64,000 bases of DNA from Danio rerio (GCF_049306965.1 NC_133197.1:9638501-9702500); one strand, 5' to 3'. Shown: positions 1 to 15,235, counted from the first letter of the stretch. The notes: generated by a model not told the origin, from the letters alone. Translations and numbers: made by a program.

Positions 1-262
1 TTTTGATTTACAAGAAAATTACCAGCTAAATCCAGCTAAAACCAGCTTGACAAGCCTGGTTTAAGCTGGACATAGGTGGTTTTGGCTGGGCTCCCAGCTA
101 GGCTGTTCAAGCTGGTCTTAGCTGGTCATCTCCCAGCCTGACCAGCTAAGACCAGGCTGGAAATGGCAGGAAACCAGCCTGGAAATGGGCAAAACCCCTC
201 TAAAACCAGCCTGGTCAACCAGCTAAAACCAGCCAACCAGCCAAGGCTGGTTTAAGCAGTAG
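1..262. repeat. CCAGC/GCTGG-rich interspersed repeat
   Basis: Short units such as CCAGCTAAAACCAGC and their reverse complements recur in both orientations, giving a tangle of direct and inverted repeats. This looks like a mobile fold-back type repeat rather than a clean tandem array. The family is not identified, and the left edge may lie outside the window. Confidence 0.7.
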
Positions 263-3248
<2,986 letters not shown>

Positions 3249-6200
3249 ATGGAACCTTCTACATTTTCTACAAAACTTTTGAAGACTATGGATATTTCTT
3301 GGATTTTTCTGCTTCATCTAATTTGCTCATTGGGTAAAGTCTCTTTTTCTCTTCATTAGCTAATGCATGATCCACCAATCAGATAATATCCTAAATTGCA
3401 ATAAAAAAAAACAGAGTATCTTACCTTACCTGTCTTTGACTTGAAGAATCCCCTCTTCCACCCCTACTCCTCTGCTTTCCTTAACAGGGGGAAACGGAGG
3501 CCCTGAGGTTAACACTGTTGCCTCACAGCAAGAATGTCACTGGTTCATGTCTTTAGCTGGCCACGTTAACATTTCTGTATGGAGTTCACATGTTCTCTTG
3601 TTTGCGTGGGTTCCCCCTCGAGTTGTGAACCTACACTGGTCTCATGGTTCGGTTCGGTTCGGTTCTGATTTTCATGCCATCAATTCGGTTCAATTAAATA
3701 TTTCAGTACATCGACGATGCTTTCCGTACAGTTTTATATTTGGGGCACGAGGGGGAGTCTATAACAAGCTGTCTTCCTCACCATACTAAGCTATGGCGAC
3801 ATAGCTCATATGAGATAAATGACATCATAGATAATAACCGGGTATGATTATTACTGAACCAATTCCGAATTGTCCGCAACAGCATCGCAGTGCAAGAAAA
3901 AACAATTAAATTTGACACCCCTAGTTTCCCCAAGGCTCTTTGGTTTCCTCCCACAGGCCAAAGACATGTAACATAAGTAAATTAACCAAACCAAATCAAC
4001 ACCATAGATGAGCGCTTAATCAGCAATATTTCTCTCTGTAGTTATTCATAATTTACATTCGCCATCAGTGGTGTAAAATAACTAATTACAAATACTCAAA
4101 TTACAGTAATTGAGTAGTTTTTGTCAGAAATTGTAATTTACTGAGTAGTTTTAAAAATGTGTGCTTTTACTTTTTTCTTGAGTACATTTTTAGTGCAGTA
4201 ATCAGTACTTTTACTCCACTACTTTCCTTCAACCTGCAGTCACTACTTTATTTGTTCTTGTTTATGGGGATTAGGAAAATCAGTCCTGTAATTCCTGTCC
4301 AATCAAATAACACATAGAAGGTAAACTGCATCCTAATAAACTACTTCAAGTCATGTGTACTTTACATTGCAACAATCTGGAAGCATTAAAAGTGTCAAAG
4401 AAGATGTTCTAAATCTTTACACGCATTGACCCAGAGACTGTTTAGATTAGGGATGTCCAAACACAGTCTTGGAAGGGTCGATGTCCTGCAGATTTTAGGT
4501 CCAACTTGCCTCAACACACCTGCACGGATGTTTCTAGAAAGCCTAGTATGAGATTGATTAGCTAACCCATGTGTGTCTAATTAAGATTGGAACTAAACTT
4601 TGCAGGACACCGGCCCTCCAGGACCAAGTATGGGCACCTCTGGTTTAGATGCATGTCACTGATGAGAAGATGATGGATATTTACTGTATGACGACCGAAA
4701 TGATCTTAAATACCCAGCAGGCACAAAATGTCAACATGCCGTCAGATTGAAATTGTATCCTAACGTCTTGCAGACGCTGCATTTTGTTTGGAATTGAAAA
4801 TCGGGTTTACATCAGAACTCAATGTCAGCCCGATGTCAGTGTCCAATATCCAACCTTAAACAAATATCAACTTCTAATGATATTACAGCTTGACGTTGTG
4901 TCAAAGTTACCTCTATGATGTCTATTAGACGTTGAATTTTGGTTGCCATAACTGATGAATAAATGTCAGTATTTGACGTCAAAAGGATGTTGGTTTAAGA
5001 TATTGGCTCGACATTGGATTTTGGTAATTTTCCTAACAACCTAAAATCAGCCAAATATCAACGTTATTTGATGTAATTATTGGACATTAAATAAACTTTG
5101 TCCTTAGACGCTGGCTAGACAATGAATTTTGCTCATCGGACATGACAACCTAAATCTAATCTAATATTAACGTCTTATGACATGTTGTGCCTGCTGGGCA
5201 ATAACTAAATGCACTACAGAATGTTACGTTTACACACATCCACAAATGACATGTAAATGCATCAACTTTTAACAGCGTAATACTCACTATTCATGAGTAC
5301 TTTTAATAGGGCTACTTTTTACTCCTACTTTGAGTAATATTTATTAACAGGTATTTTTACTCTACTCACACGACATTTTAAGGCAAGTAATGGTACTTTT
5401 ACTTAAGTATGCTTTTTCAGTACTCTTTCCACCACTGTTCGGCATTATCAAGCAGAAGAGTTCTTGAGATCTACCTGAGCTCAAAATTCCCTGAAATTGA
5501 GAGGGAGCCCCGAGCTTGAGGATCTAATGAGCTCAGGGCTCTCTCCTAGAACAGCATGCCAAACACACTTTATAATCAATTATCAGCTAAGTGTGAACTT
5601 TTGAAACTATTTTCACTTTCTTCTCTGTGTGTTTCTATTTCTTCTTCCTCACTTTAGGTTAGCTGTTTGAAATAACTTTTGCAATAGTTAAAATTGTTAA
5701 ATACTCCAATAGTTAAAATAATTCTGTGTTGCAGATGTGTCTTGTGCTGAATCTGATGAAACAAAACTAGCACTAGTGAAGGACAGAGACGCAATCAACC
5801 TTGAACTTGATGTGAGACTTTTTAACATTTTCAACTAGTTCTGTATTTCTGTAATTGGAGGTGTTCTTCAGTGTACAGTGTACAGTGTACATTTTAAAAA
5901 GTGCTTAAGTAATAAAGATATAATAATTGTCATAATAATTGCTTCCTATTCAATTCATGTTACATTTTTTAATTCATATAACTCACTTTTCTCCCCAGTC
6001 TTCACCTCTTAAAATTCGCAGATTTTTTCCATTGTGTTCACAAACAGACACATTATGCATCTTAATGTGTTCAACAAACAATGCTCAAGGGGCCATTCTG
6101 TCCTGGTACAATGAAACAAAAAAATGTTCCTCTATTGACGTTGATAATCTGAGTCCCACCATCTCTCTAAATCTGTATGTAAAATATCAGGATGAAAACA

Positions 6201-9200
6201 CCTACAGCTGTGTGTTTCACAGCTCCATTAGCCCGCAGACTCAAAATGTGACACTCAGTCAATACTGTGATCCATGTCCAGGTACGTCAGTCCTGCTTAA
6301 TCTTTATATTTAGCATTTACTCATCCTCCACTTGTTCCAAACCTGTTTGATTGTTCTTTCTTTTGTTTTCTGTTAAACACCAAGCAAAATATACGGTACT
6401 AGAGAATGTTGGAAAAAACAGCTATTGACTTTCATATATTTTTGCTTCTACTATGAATGTAAATGACAAATTTTTCCCTCCATTCTTCGGAAAATCTTTT
6501 TTTGTTTTAAAAAGAAGAAAGAAATTAATAAAAACCACTTCGGTATGGTTAAACGGAGAGGAAATTTTATTTTTCTTAAAGTGAACTATCTTTAGAATTC
6601 TGTCATCCATTTGTTTGACATTATAACTACATCTAATAATTGACTTACTAATTAATATGACCATATGATTGTGTTTTGATTTTGAGGTAGATATAACAAA
6701 GACAGCAGTGCCAGTAAGGGTGGGAGATAATCTCACACTACACACCAATTTGAAGTCCATACAAAAGATGACTCAAGTAGTGTGGAGGTACGGTCCCGAA
6801 AAAACTGTCATCGCTGAAATACTTGAAAATGAAGTGCAAAAATGTGACTATCCTGATGGGAGATTCAAATCCAAACTCTATATCGACAGTCAAACAGGAG
6901 ATCTGAAAATCACAAATGCCAGCCACTTAATCTCTGGAGTCTACAAACTACTGATCAACAATTTTACATCACGTTGCTGGAGTTTCAACCTTTCTGTCCA
7001 TAGTGAGTAAACACAGTAAATCATTTTACAAATAAATAAGATCAGTGTTCAGTTTAGTCTGAACTCATACCTGTAGTGTCAATGTAAAATAGTTTTAATG
7101 TTACAGTTACTGCCCTTACTGTCCAGAATAAAGCAGCGCAGACCCACTGTGTAGCTTTCTATTTAATGGTATCTATACATATGGCTGCTGACTGGACAGA
7201 CATTAACACCCCCACCAAACAAAAGAAAAAGCCGCAAATAAAGACTTCTAAAAAAAATCAACAAACCAAATCCAAAACAACAACATCAAGTTAGCATTAT
7301 GAGTGTAACACTGGAGTCGAGCAGAGCTGGATCAGATGTATCCTCACCTGTGCAATCACTCTCTGACAAGTTTTAGAGGTCTGATACTAGCGAGCATTTG
7401 ATTGGTCAGAAGTTTTGATGAGAAAATGAAGTTTGAGGTGACGTGAAAAGAAATCATTGATTAATTTAGGCAAAAGTGACAAACTGCAAGCTTGGATGTG
7501 TTTATCATTTTTATATTTTTTAAATGCAAATTAGATTTTAGACATCCTTAAAACTAACATACTGAAACTAACATCTAAAAAATGTATTTAATTTCACTGA
7601 ACTTATAAAAACATGGAGGGTGTCAAACACTTGTTGGGCAGTGTCACTGCGTCATGCCATGACTTTTAAAGTTTGAAAAGTTGTACAATTTGGAGTGTTC
7701 ATGTCAAATAGAAAACAATTTAAAGATCTGGCACATCGTGGTGGCTTTTCAAACTTACCCTTAAACAAAGAACGAAAAAGAACTTTATTTGTATACTAGG
7801 GCCTTAAAGGTGTAGTTCACCTAAAAATTAAAACATGTTGTTCTACTCAGAAAACATAGCAAAATGTTGCACACCAGTTTGAGCTCAAACATGGCCCTTG
7901 TATCAGAATTATTTTGACAAAAGTGGCATCGGTCAAATTTGTGGGGTTAAGGGTTTTAGAAAAATAATGAATGAATGAGAGAACCCAGTCCAGGAGACTA
8001 GAACAAGCAAAATTTATGTATTAAGATGTGTTGGTTAGTCTGCAGTCATACAGCGTCTTCAAGAAGACTATGAATCTCCAAGAGCCTACAGGAGTCTCTT
8101 ACAAGTCTACAGTCTGCAAGTTTTGCAAGTCTGTAGCAAGTCTGAAAATCAAGTCTAAAATAAGTCTTGTCTATAAAGTGTTTTAGGATAAGGGTAGAGA
8201 TGGCTAAACATTCATTCATGTTCTTGTCTATATTTCCACAAGGGTCTGTGCAAATAAGTCTTCCTTCTAAACACTCTTCCAAATAGCAGCAATGTTTTTT
8301 TCTCCTATTCTATGTTCCCAGATCATTTGCCCACTCCTCAGATTTCCATTGACTCCAGTTATTGTCCATCATCATTCGCAACATGTATGCTGGACTGTTC
8401 AGTGATGAATGTGAGTCAGGTAAATCTTACCTGGTACAAAGGACAAACATTACTGTCCCACATATTTATATCTGATCAGCACAAAAACTTTGAGTGCTTG
8501 GATGTGCATTTTGAGGATAAGAACAACTACAGCTGTGTGGTCTCCAATTCATTCATCAATGAGACTAAAGAGGCTGCCATCTCTGAACTCTGTTCAGGTA
8601 TGCCAACATTTGACTTGACATGGTCTCTAAAATGTCTTTGAATTTATTCTAACATACATCACATGTAAACTGCTGGACACAAACCATGAAGATCACGGCA
8701 AACAAGTTAGCCAGACTTTGTACAAGGTCTAATTTTTGAGATTTTCATTTTTTAAAAAATATTTTTTAACCTAAACCCTTTTATAGTATAAAAAAGTTAG
8801 GGCGCTCTATGAAATTACATTTTCTCCATATCAGGACATAAAAATTATTTGATCTTTGACAGGTCTTAATTTTTAAAAAATAAACCCTCAGATAAAAAAC
8901 AACATAAAGCATCAGAAAAAAAAGAACTGATGATCAGCAGAATTTTAAGTGTATTGGTCTGGAGCAGGGTCAAATTCACACAGGTTAGTTTCAACTTTGC
9001 TTTAAAACACTTCCCTGGAGGTTCAAAATAAAGCTGTGGTCACACTGGACTTTTCTCCCTATACAAGTGCCGTACTATAGAATTTTGCATGGACAAACTC
9101 TAGTGTGACCGCAGCACAAGCCTGAAGTACTCAATTAGTTTGATCAGGTGTGTATAATTAGGATTAAAGCTAAACTGTGCAGAGCTGTTGACCTTTAGGA

Positions 9201-10981
9201 ATTGAATTTGACACCTGTGGTCTGGAGCTTCAGGTGGGTGTACACTAAAAAAAAAATCTGAAACAAGACAAAAAGCTGAAACAAGACAATGAAACAGTGC
9301 AGCAAATACAACAGAACAGCTGAAAGCAAAAGTCAAGGCGTTTAATAGTCCAAAGTTCAGAGCTCATCCTGACTGAAATTCTGTGCAGACAACTCAAAAA
9401 CTCCTTCAAAATGATCTGAAAGAGCGAGAAGCTTATTCAGAAAATTGGGTCTTTAAGTCAGGCATCTGCATCCTGTCCACAGTTTCTTTCTCTTGTTTAT
9501 TATCTTATTTGTATTTTTGTTAATTAACAACGCCATTTGTTGTTCATCTAAGATTATATCTCCCAAATTTTAAGGCCTGTCAAGGACTACATATAATTTC
9601 TTATACCTTGAAACATGGAATTAAATATGGTACTCAAACTTTTTCATAAGACGACAAATAAAATGACTAAAATCTTGGTGAGATTTTTTTTTAAACCCAA
9701 ATCAACCAATAGAGCAACTGAGGAGTTGCAAGATAGCGCCACACTTGCTTCTGACTAACAATTAGTTTGAATGCTAAAGCAAAAGCATTTTTGTTCAGTA
9801 TTATTGCTAATATTCAGTACATTTTTTTTCTCTATTTTTTAGGCAAGAAAAAAACATTTGGGCTGGCTGTAGGTTTTTGTGTTGCTGTTGCTTTAATCAC
9901 CATTGTATGTTTCCTCGTGTATAAACATCTGACACAGAATGGCAAGTACTACTTACATCCAATATTTGAACATTTTGGGTAAAGCATCTTTATATTCATT
10001 TTATACACACAACTATTAGCAGTTGCCTTTTGGTTTTAGTTTCATGATGTAGAATCATTTAGCACAGGACAAAGAGCCATTCTTCTGGAAATTTAACGGA
10101 AAATAAAAGAATAGTGGCTATACAGTCATGTAACACCATTTAAAAATAAAACTATAACAGCTGACATCTTTTTGTTTTTTCTAATGAATTTGTGTTCAAT
10201 AGATGCTGTAATTCAATTTGAAAGTAATCAAAATTACTCAGCAGGTAAGACAAGAAACTGCAGTTTATGTTAGTTTTACACAATATGTTCAATACACAAC
10301 CTTTATGGTGCCATTGCATTGATTTAATGTGTTCTCGGATATCAAGTCCAAAATTTCTCCAGAAATAGTTTTATATGCTCATGTATAACCACAGAAATTG
10401 GAATGACAAGCTCTTTGACCATATTTGCAAAGTCATGTATATTAACGAGCTCCATAGCTCATGACTGTCTGCTTTACAAATTTGCTTCTTTATTCTTCCT
10501 CAAACCAAGTCTCATTTTCAAAATAAGAGTCTCACATAAATAGTAAGTATAATACAAGCTTAGATATACTTAAAAATATATAATTGTTGTAATCTCACCA
10601 GAAAACACTAACCAAAAGCACAGCCTGAAGCGCACATATTAATGATCCTGTGTACAACAAAAGTCTGTGTTTTGTTCTGATTGGTCTATTTTTTCACTGC
10701 GATTTTACAGTGACAAGATTTACATGAGAACTAGGAAGCATTGGTGTGTGTCACTCACATTATGCAATTAACTGTTCTTATTATTTAGCTATCATGACGC
10801 TTATTATACGATTTTAATTCTATGGCACCTTTAAATACATGTATAACCTAGAATGCTTCATCTGAAATGCACTTTTTGTTTTATTTTAATTCTAGATGCT
10901 CAAGATGATAATTCTGCAAGTCAAAATTTGAATGCTAGATCAACATCTTCATCACAAGAATCCATACTTCTGTCACAATAA
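3249..10981 (+). CDS. Ig gene 1: SLAM/CD2/CD48-like Ig-superfamily membrane receptor
   Basis: A predicted type I surface receptor of immune cells. Eight exons join in frame into 419 codons: 3249-3333 (signal peptide, hydrophobic WIFLLHLICSL), 5735-5811, 5999-6281, 6691-7002, 8322-8597, 9843-9941, 10203-10244 and 10896-10981 (TAA). Exon 3 is a C2-type Ig domain with LSWYNE and NTYSCV; exon 4 a V-type domain with VWRYGPE, DGRF, GDLKI and SGVYKL; exon 5 another C2 domain with LTWYKG and NYSCVV; exon 6 a membrane helix (GFCVAVALITIVCFLVY). The short tail has no TxYxxV/I switch motif. Domain exons keep phase 1-1, as usual in this family. Exon 2 holds only the first third of a V domain (ALVKDRDAINLELD) and leaves in phase 0, which exon 3 accepts. 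Exon 6 needs a GC donor (G/GCAAGT at 9942) to stay in frame. Skipping exons 2 and 3 would give an in-frame 299-residue V-C2-membrane protein, the usual layout. Splice sites are read by eye; expression is unknown. Confidence 0.75.
3640..3928. mobile_element. Unclassified insertion inside R1 copy 1
   Basis: It begins with three tandem GGTTC units and ends near ACACCCCTAG, where the R1 sequence resumes. The boundaries are judged only from the break in R1 similarity. No transposase frame was seen. Confidence 0.4.
4448..4642. mobile_element. Short hAT-type MITE nested in the larger hAT
   Basis: Imperfect inverted ends (GGATGTCCAAAC... and ...ATGGGCACCTCTG) surround 195 bp. The perfect 8-bp direct repeat GTTTAGAT at 4440-4447 and 4643-4650 is the target duplication. 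Confidence 0.85.
4713..5198. mobile_element. MITE with CCCAGCAGGCACAA ends
   Basis: The left end CCCAGCAGGCACAA is the exact inverse of the right end TTGTGCCTGCTGGG. The interior repeats GACGTT-type words. No open frame. The superfamily is not assigned because the target duplication is unclear. Confidence 0.8.
7011..8321. other. Intron of Ig gene 1, no gene
   Basis: AT-rich intron. A short fragment near 7800-7865 (TTAAAGGTGTAGTTCACC) resembles the end of a common fish MITE. The word AAGTCT recurs between 8080 and 8170. Nothing else recognised. Confidence 0.5.
9033..9225. repeat. Two short MITE-like pieces in an Ig gene 1 intron
   Basis: The piece at 9033-9117 has inverted ends GCTGTGGTCACACT and AGTGTGACCGCAGC and matches the longer element at 36558-36886. 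The piece at 9118-9225 resembles the right part of the element at 61526-61708 (GTGCAGAGCTG with a following GAATTTGACACC). Confidence 0.6.
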
Positions 10982-11551
10982 CCAGCAATCGTTCTTCATA
11001 GATCGCTGGTTCTCACACAATAACCATGGACTACACTTCCGCCTTTTCCTGGACTACATATTCAGACATGCACTTCGCCCAGACACCCATGCTCACTCAT
11101 CTAGACTGATTACACTCGCAACACCTGAGTACTATCAGAGACTAATTGCATTTACTACATAAGCCACACAGTCACCCTTTCAGTTGGCCGAGTTTTGTTG
11201 ATCAGTAGATGACATTACAATGCGTTTTCCCTGTCTTGTTTCCCGTGTTTCAACCCAGCCTTGTTTATCCTTGTTCTCCTGTTTAGCCGCCTGCCTTACG
11301 ACCTATAGCTTGTTTACTGACTACGATTCTGGACTGCCTGTACATACCCATTTGCACCTGTATTGACCATTGCTTGTCTGACTACGATTATACCTGCATA
11401 TTGGGTCTTACCCCAGTTGTGTGTGTCATCCCTCGACGTTACAACTTCTGTGTTAAACTTCACTTAAAAAGACATACGCCCAATGGACAAAAAATGCAAA
11501 TGACATCTTTGAGTATGGCATTGCACAGTTTAAATATTGTTATTCTACTAA
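10982..11551. repeat. 3' flank of Ig gene 1, probable old interspersed repeat
   Basis: From about 11000 the sequence turns pyrimidine-rich, with TCTGACTACGATT-type words repeated at about 11318 and 11377. It reads like the end of a common cyprinid repeat, perhaps a fossil LTR-like piece; this is uncertain. The 3' UTR of Ig gene 1 probably lies within it, but no clear AATAAA was found. Confidence 0.35.
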
Positions 11552-12195
11552 TAGATGAAGTTTATTTCTAAACTAATTTCGAGAGGATCACATGCCTATG
11601 ATTGCTTGTGGCTAGTCCCGCATTAATCAACTATGATTTCCCAATCAGATGATTCCTAAGCCACTATAAATACCCTAAGTTCCATATAACAGCCATCTTC
11701 ATTTTGAAGAATCCCCCCGTCCACCCCTACTCCTCCTCCATTAGATGGGTGGCACGGTGGCCCAGTGGTTAGCACTGTTGCCTCACAGCAAGAACGTCAC
11801 TGGTTCTAGTCCTTACCAAGCCAGCCGGTGTTTCAGTGAGAAGTTTTCACGTTCTCCCCGTGCTCACGTGGGTTTGCCCCGGGTTCCCCGGTTTCCTCCC
11901 ACCGTCCAAAAACATGCAACTTAAGTTACTTGACTAATCCAAATCGGCACCAAAGACATGCTTCTAGTAAATAGTTATCTCCTAAGAGCAATCACTCTCT
12001 TTTCATTAGTTACTACAGCAGGGGAGTTCTCAAGATCTACCTGAGCTCAAACTCCCCTCTCGCCCAGCAAATGGGAGGGAACCCCGAGCTTGAGGATCTT
12101 ATGAGCTCAGGGCGCTTTCCCAGGACAGCATGCCAAACAAGCTTTATAATCAGTCATCAGCTAAGTGTGAACTCTTGAAATTTATTTTATTGAAT
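11552..12195 (+). repeat. Composite repeat R1, copy 2 (most complete)
   Basis: Left end GAAGTTTATTTCTAAACTAA, then TTCGAGAGGATCAC, a tract GAATCCCCCCGTCCACCCC, a DANA-like tRNA head (TGGCCCAGTGG... GGTTCTAGTCC at 11757-11805), a GC-rich block with GAGCTC and CCCCGAGCTTGAGG, and right end CAGCTAAGTGTGAACTC. No long terminal repeats or inverted ends were visible and no protein was seen. It may be a composite SINE. Confidence 0.7.
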
Positions 12196-12480
12196 GAATC
12201 AGTTTATCAGTACATCAGTTTTAGATACTTGAAACCGAAAATTAAATAACTGAATTGTTACATATTTATTTTTTAAAATGACATTGTAGTATAGTTTGTG
12301 TGTTTAGCTTGCTCCATTCTCACTTCTTTACCTCCACTAAAATAAGTGTTTCGCTAGTCATTGTCTGATGCGATGATGTGCGGGAAGAAAAAAGATATTT
12401 GATATTTGAAGAGCAAGACAAAGATGAGTCCTTCCTCATGTTCCCAGAATTATGAATTAAGAAAAAAAAATCCAATCCCT
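12196..12480. other. No gene seen
   Basis: AT-rich spacer between R1 copy 2 and a DANA SINE; no coding signal. Confidence 0.5.
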
Positions 12481-12491
12481 TCCCTCTCTGA

Positions 12492-12845
12492 CTCATTCAT
12501 TAATTTTCTTTTCAGCTTAGTCCCTTTATTAATCATAGGTTGCCACGGCGGAATGAACCGCCAACTTATCCAGCATATGTTTTACACAGCAGATGCCCTT
12601 TCAGCTGCAACCCATCTCTAGGAAACACACTTTTACACTCTCATTCACACACATACACTATGGAAAATTTAGTTCAATTCACCTGTACTGCATGTCTTTG
12701 GACTTGTGGGGGAAACCGGAGCACCAGGAGGAAACCAACGCCAACACAGGGAGAACATGCAAACGCCACACAGAAATGCCATCTGAACCAACCGAGGCTT
12801 TAACCAGCAACCTACTTGCTTGGCCACTACGCCACTGTACCGCCC
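12492..12845 (-). mobile_element. DANA-type SINE, near full length
   Basis: The tRNA-like head lies at the right and the CATTCATT tail at the left. A perfect 11-bp target duplication TCCCTCTCTGA flanks it (12481-12491 and 12846-12856), so insertion used the LINE-type copy mechanism and was fairly recent. Confidence 0.95.
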
Positions 12846-12856
12846 TCCCTCTCTGA

Positions 12857-14032
12857 TAATAAACAAAATATTACACAGTCTTGGCTTCACTTACACAGAA
12901 AGAACTCAACAGTATAATTTAATCTGTCACTGCCTGCTTTCCACATTTAATTTTTTCTTGTTTAGTAGAATCTAGGAGAGGGTTGCTATTTTCTTAACTG
13001 TAATGTTGCTTTTGCAGGGAAGAATGTGGTAGATATGAATTATCATAGATTGCTGAGGCTATATAGTTTCTGTTTATTTTAATATTTATGGTGTAATTAC
13101 TTTGTGTTCTTTAATTAATTATTGAATAAATTCAATACTCATTTTATCAACATTTCATGTCAAGTTGTGTGTGTGTGTGCTGGATGGTTCTCCATATAGG
13201 CCATTTAAAAAAATTAAAGAAACAAGTAATTTTTGTCTCATGGATGGTCACACCTCCACCAACTGTACATCTTTAATTTTGCATTTATTTTTTATTTGTT
13301 TATAATTTATATATTTTCTAAACTATGCTGCTGTACAAATGTCAGTTTTGCCAATTACACAGCAGCTGCAAAAGTAAGACTCAATTTGTAACAAGTTTTG
13401 CATCTGATGTATAGGATTTGTTTTATTTCAAACAAATTAAGACAAAATATTTGTCATTGATTTTCATTGATAAAACTACTCAACCAGCCAAAGCTTCTCA
13501 GGACAAAAGTGAACATGTGGCCAGGTAAAAGCCACATTATAGTATGCCAGTGCTTTAGTAACTTGCCGAAAGACAGTCAACAAATTGCTGTCCATTAAAG
13601 GATTCTAAATGCCCGACAAGGAGTGTATTTAAAATCTCAACACAGAGCAAGCTTATTCTCACTTATTCCATTTGACAAGAGAGACAAGTTAAAACTAGTA
13701 TTGCTCTATGCAGCACAATGTCTGACAGAATTTTCATTAAACACAGATCTCCCTGTTTAAATCAGTTAGACAGACAGAGAAGGAGGCAAAGAGAGAAAGC
13801 ATAGTATGTGTAATAGCTCATAGTAACATCTGTTAGCTACCTCTGCACAAATGTTTTTGTGTATATTTGCCAGTCATATTTGTTCCCTGTTTAAGCACGT
13901 CAGTGTCCTTGAGATCAGATCACACAGAGGAATGGGTTACCATGTTGGAGGGAAGCACAATTATTTAGAACTGTGATCAAAACTGACTGGAACTGCCTGT
14001 GCATTGAACTTACAGCCAATTCAGAGTCAACC
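12857..14032. other. No gene seen
   Basis: AT-rich spacer with no exon-like open frame or RNA gene recognised. Confidence 0.5.
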
Positions 14033-14116
<84 letters not shown>

Positions 14117-14124
14117 TTTTTTTT
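14033..14124. repeat. (AT)n followed by poly-T
   Basis: About 66 bases of AT dinucleotides pass into about 25 T residues directly before the Tc1 fragment. Confidence 0.95.
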
Positions 14125-14375
<251 letters not shown>

Positions 14376-14506
14376 AAGCTTTTCCTTCATTGACCACATT
14401 TAGCAGATTTTTTTCTAGAGTGGATTTGATTGAGATTCTTAAGGGTTACATTTAGAGAAATACTGTTTCTGTATTGATCACATGCATGTGTGTTCTAATA
14501 TGACAT

Positions 14507-14765
14507 GTGGTTTCGTTTTGTGCAAAACTCCTCCCACATTTAAGAAACTTCTGTGGTTTCTCTTCCATGTTCATGTGATGTTCAAGACCCGACTTGTCTT
14601 GAAAATTCTTTCCACATTGAGAGCAAGTGAAAGATTTTTTTAAATCATTTTGTTGAACTACTTTTCATCTGTGGGTGACCAGTTTTGACATGATGATGTT
14701 TCTCCCCTATTTCATTCAGTTTATCACCTGCTTTTTTTCATCCTTTCTAAAAGTTTAAAAAAACA
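14507..14765 (-). pseudogene. Decayed FiNZ zinc-finger gene
   Basis: On the minus strand an acceptor-like TTTTAG near 14755 is followed by a FiNZ-type stretch (KLNEIGEKHHHVKTG), a spacer with one stop codon, then a full finger (FTCSQCGKNFQDKSGLEHH with a second H lost) and the start of another (FLKCGRSFAQNE). It then ends. The FiNZ part and the fingers match the zinc-finger genes to the right, so this is an outlying relic of that family stranded between the two Ig genes. No matching first coding exon was found nearby. Confidence 0.75.
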
Positions 14766-15226
14766 AAACAAGAAAAATCAAAGAGAAATTAATTAATCTC
14801 TGAGGATAAAACAATGACGAATTCACTGCTATAAACAAAATTATCAACAAATTAATGCATTTATATAAATTAAATATTGTATCGTCATAAATCCTATGTA
14901 TTATCTTTTAATGTGCACAAATTTAATCAATAACATACATTTAATTTTGTGCAACCCTTTAGGTCTAACAAGGTACTGCTTGATAAATCTGACATTCAAG
15001 AAATGACATCATATGAACACTTAGCTTCAACTGTATAATATTATGATTACATCATAAAAAGAATTTACAATTCATTCTCTCATTTTTAACAAACTCTTAA
15101 CATTGACTAAATTCATCACCAGAGTTGCTTGACAACATCACATAAGTTCTTATCAATTATGGTCAAGCAAATGAAATATTAGGCTAATATGTTAATTAAT
15201 AGTCATGGGTATGTTTTACAAGATAT
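14766..15226. other. No gene seen
   Basis: AT-rich spacer; only short homopolymers. Confidence 0.5.
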
Positions 15227-15235
15227 TAAATTCAG

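Larger units (their letters stand above)
4066..5437. mobile_element. hAT-type non-autonomous DNA transposon (1372 bp)
   Basis: The termini are CAGTGGTGTAAA at the left and TTTCCACCACTG at the right. Flanking 8-bp sequences TTCGCCAT (4058-4065) and TTCGGCAT (5438-5445) form a target duplication with one mismatch, as hAT elements make. It interrupts R1 copy 1 and itself contains two smaller elements. There is no transposase frame. Confidence 0.85.
3433..5615. repeat. Composite repeat R1, copy 1, split by insertions
   Basis: The pieces at 3433-3640, 3930-4060 and 5438-5615 match the interior and right end of copies at 11552-12195 and 20268-20860: a CCCCTCTTCCACCCC tract, a tRNA-like head ending in CACTGGTT, then CCCCGAGCTTGAGGATC and a right end reading ATCAGCTAAGTGTGAAC. 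The copy lies in intron 1 of Ig gene 1 and is interrupted at about 3640-3928 and at 4066-5437. The family is not recognised. Confidence 0.65.

Noticed and set aside
6422-6926. Minus-strand frames of 112 and 62 residues
   Set aside because: Antisense to the V exon of Ig gene 1 and its flanking intron; no family features.
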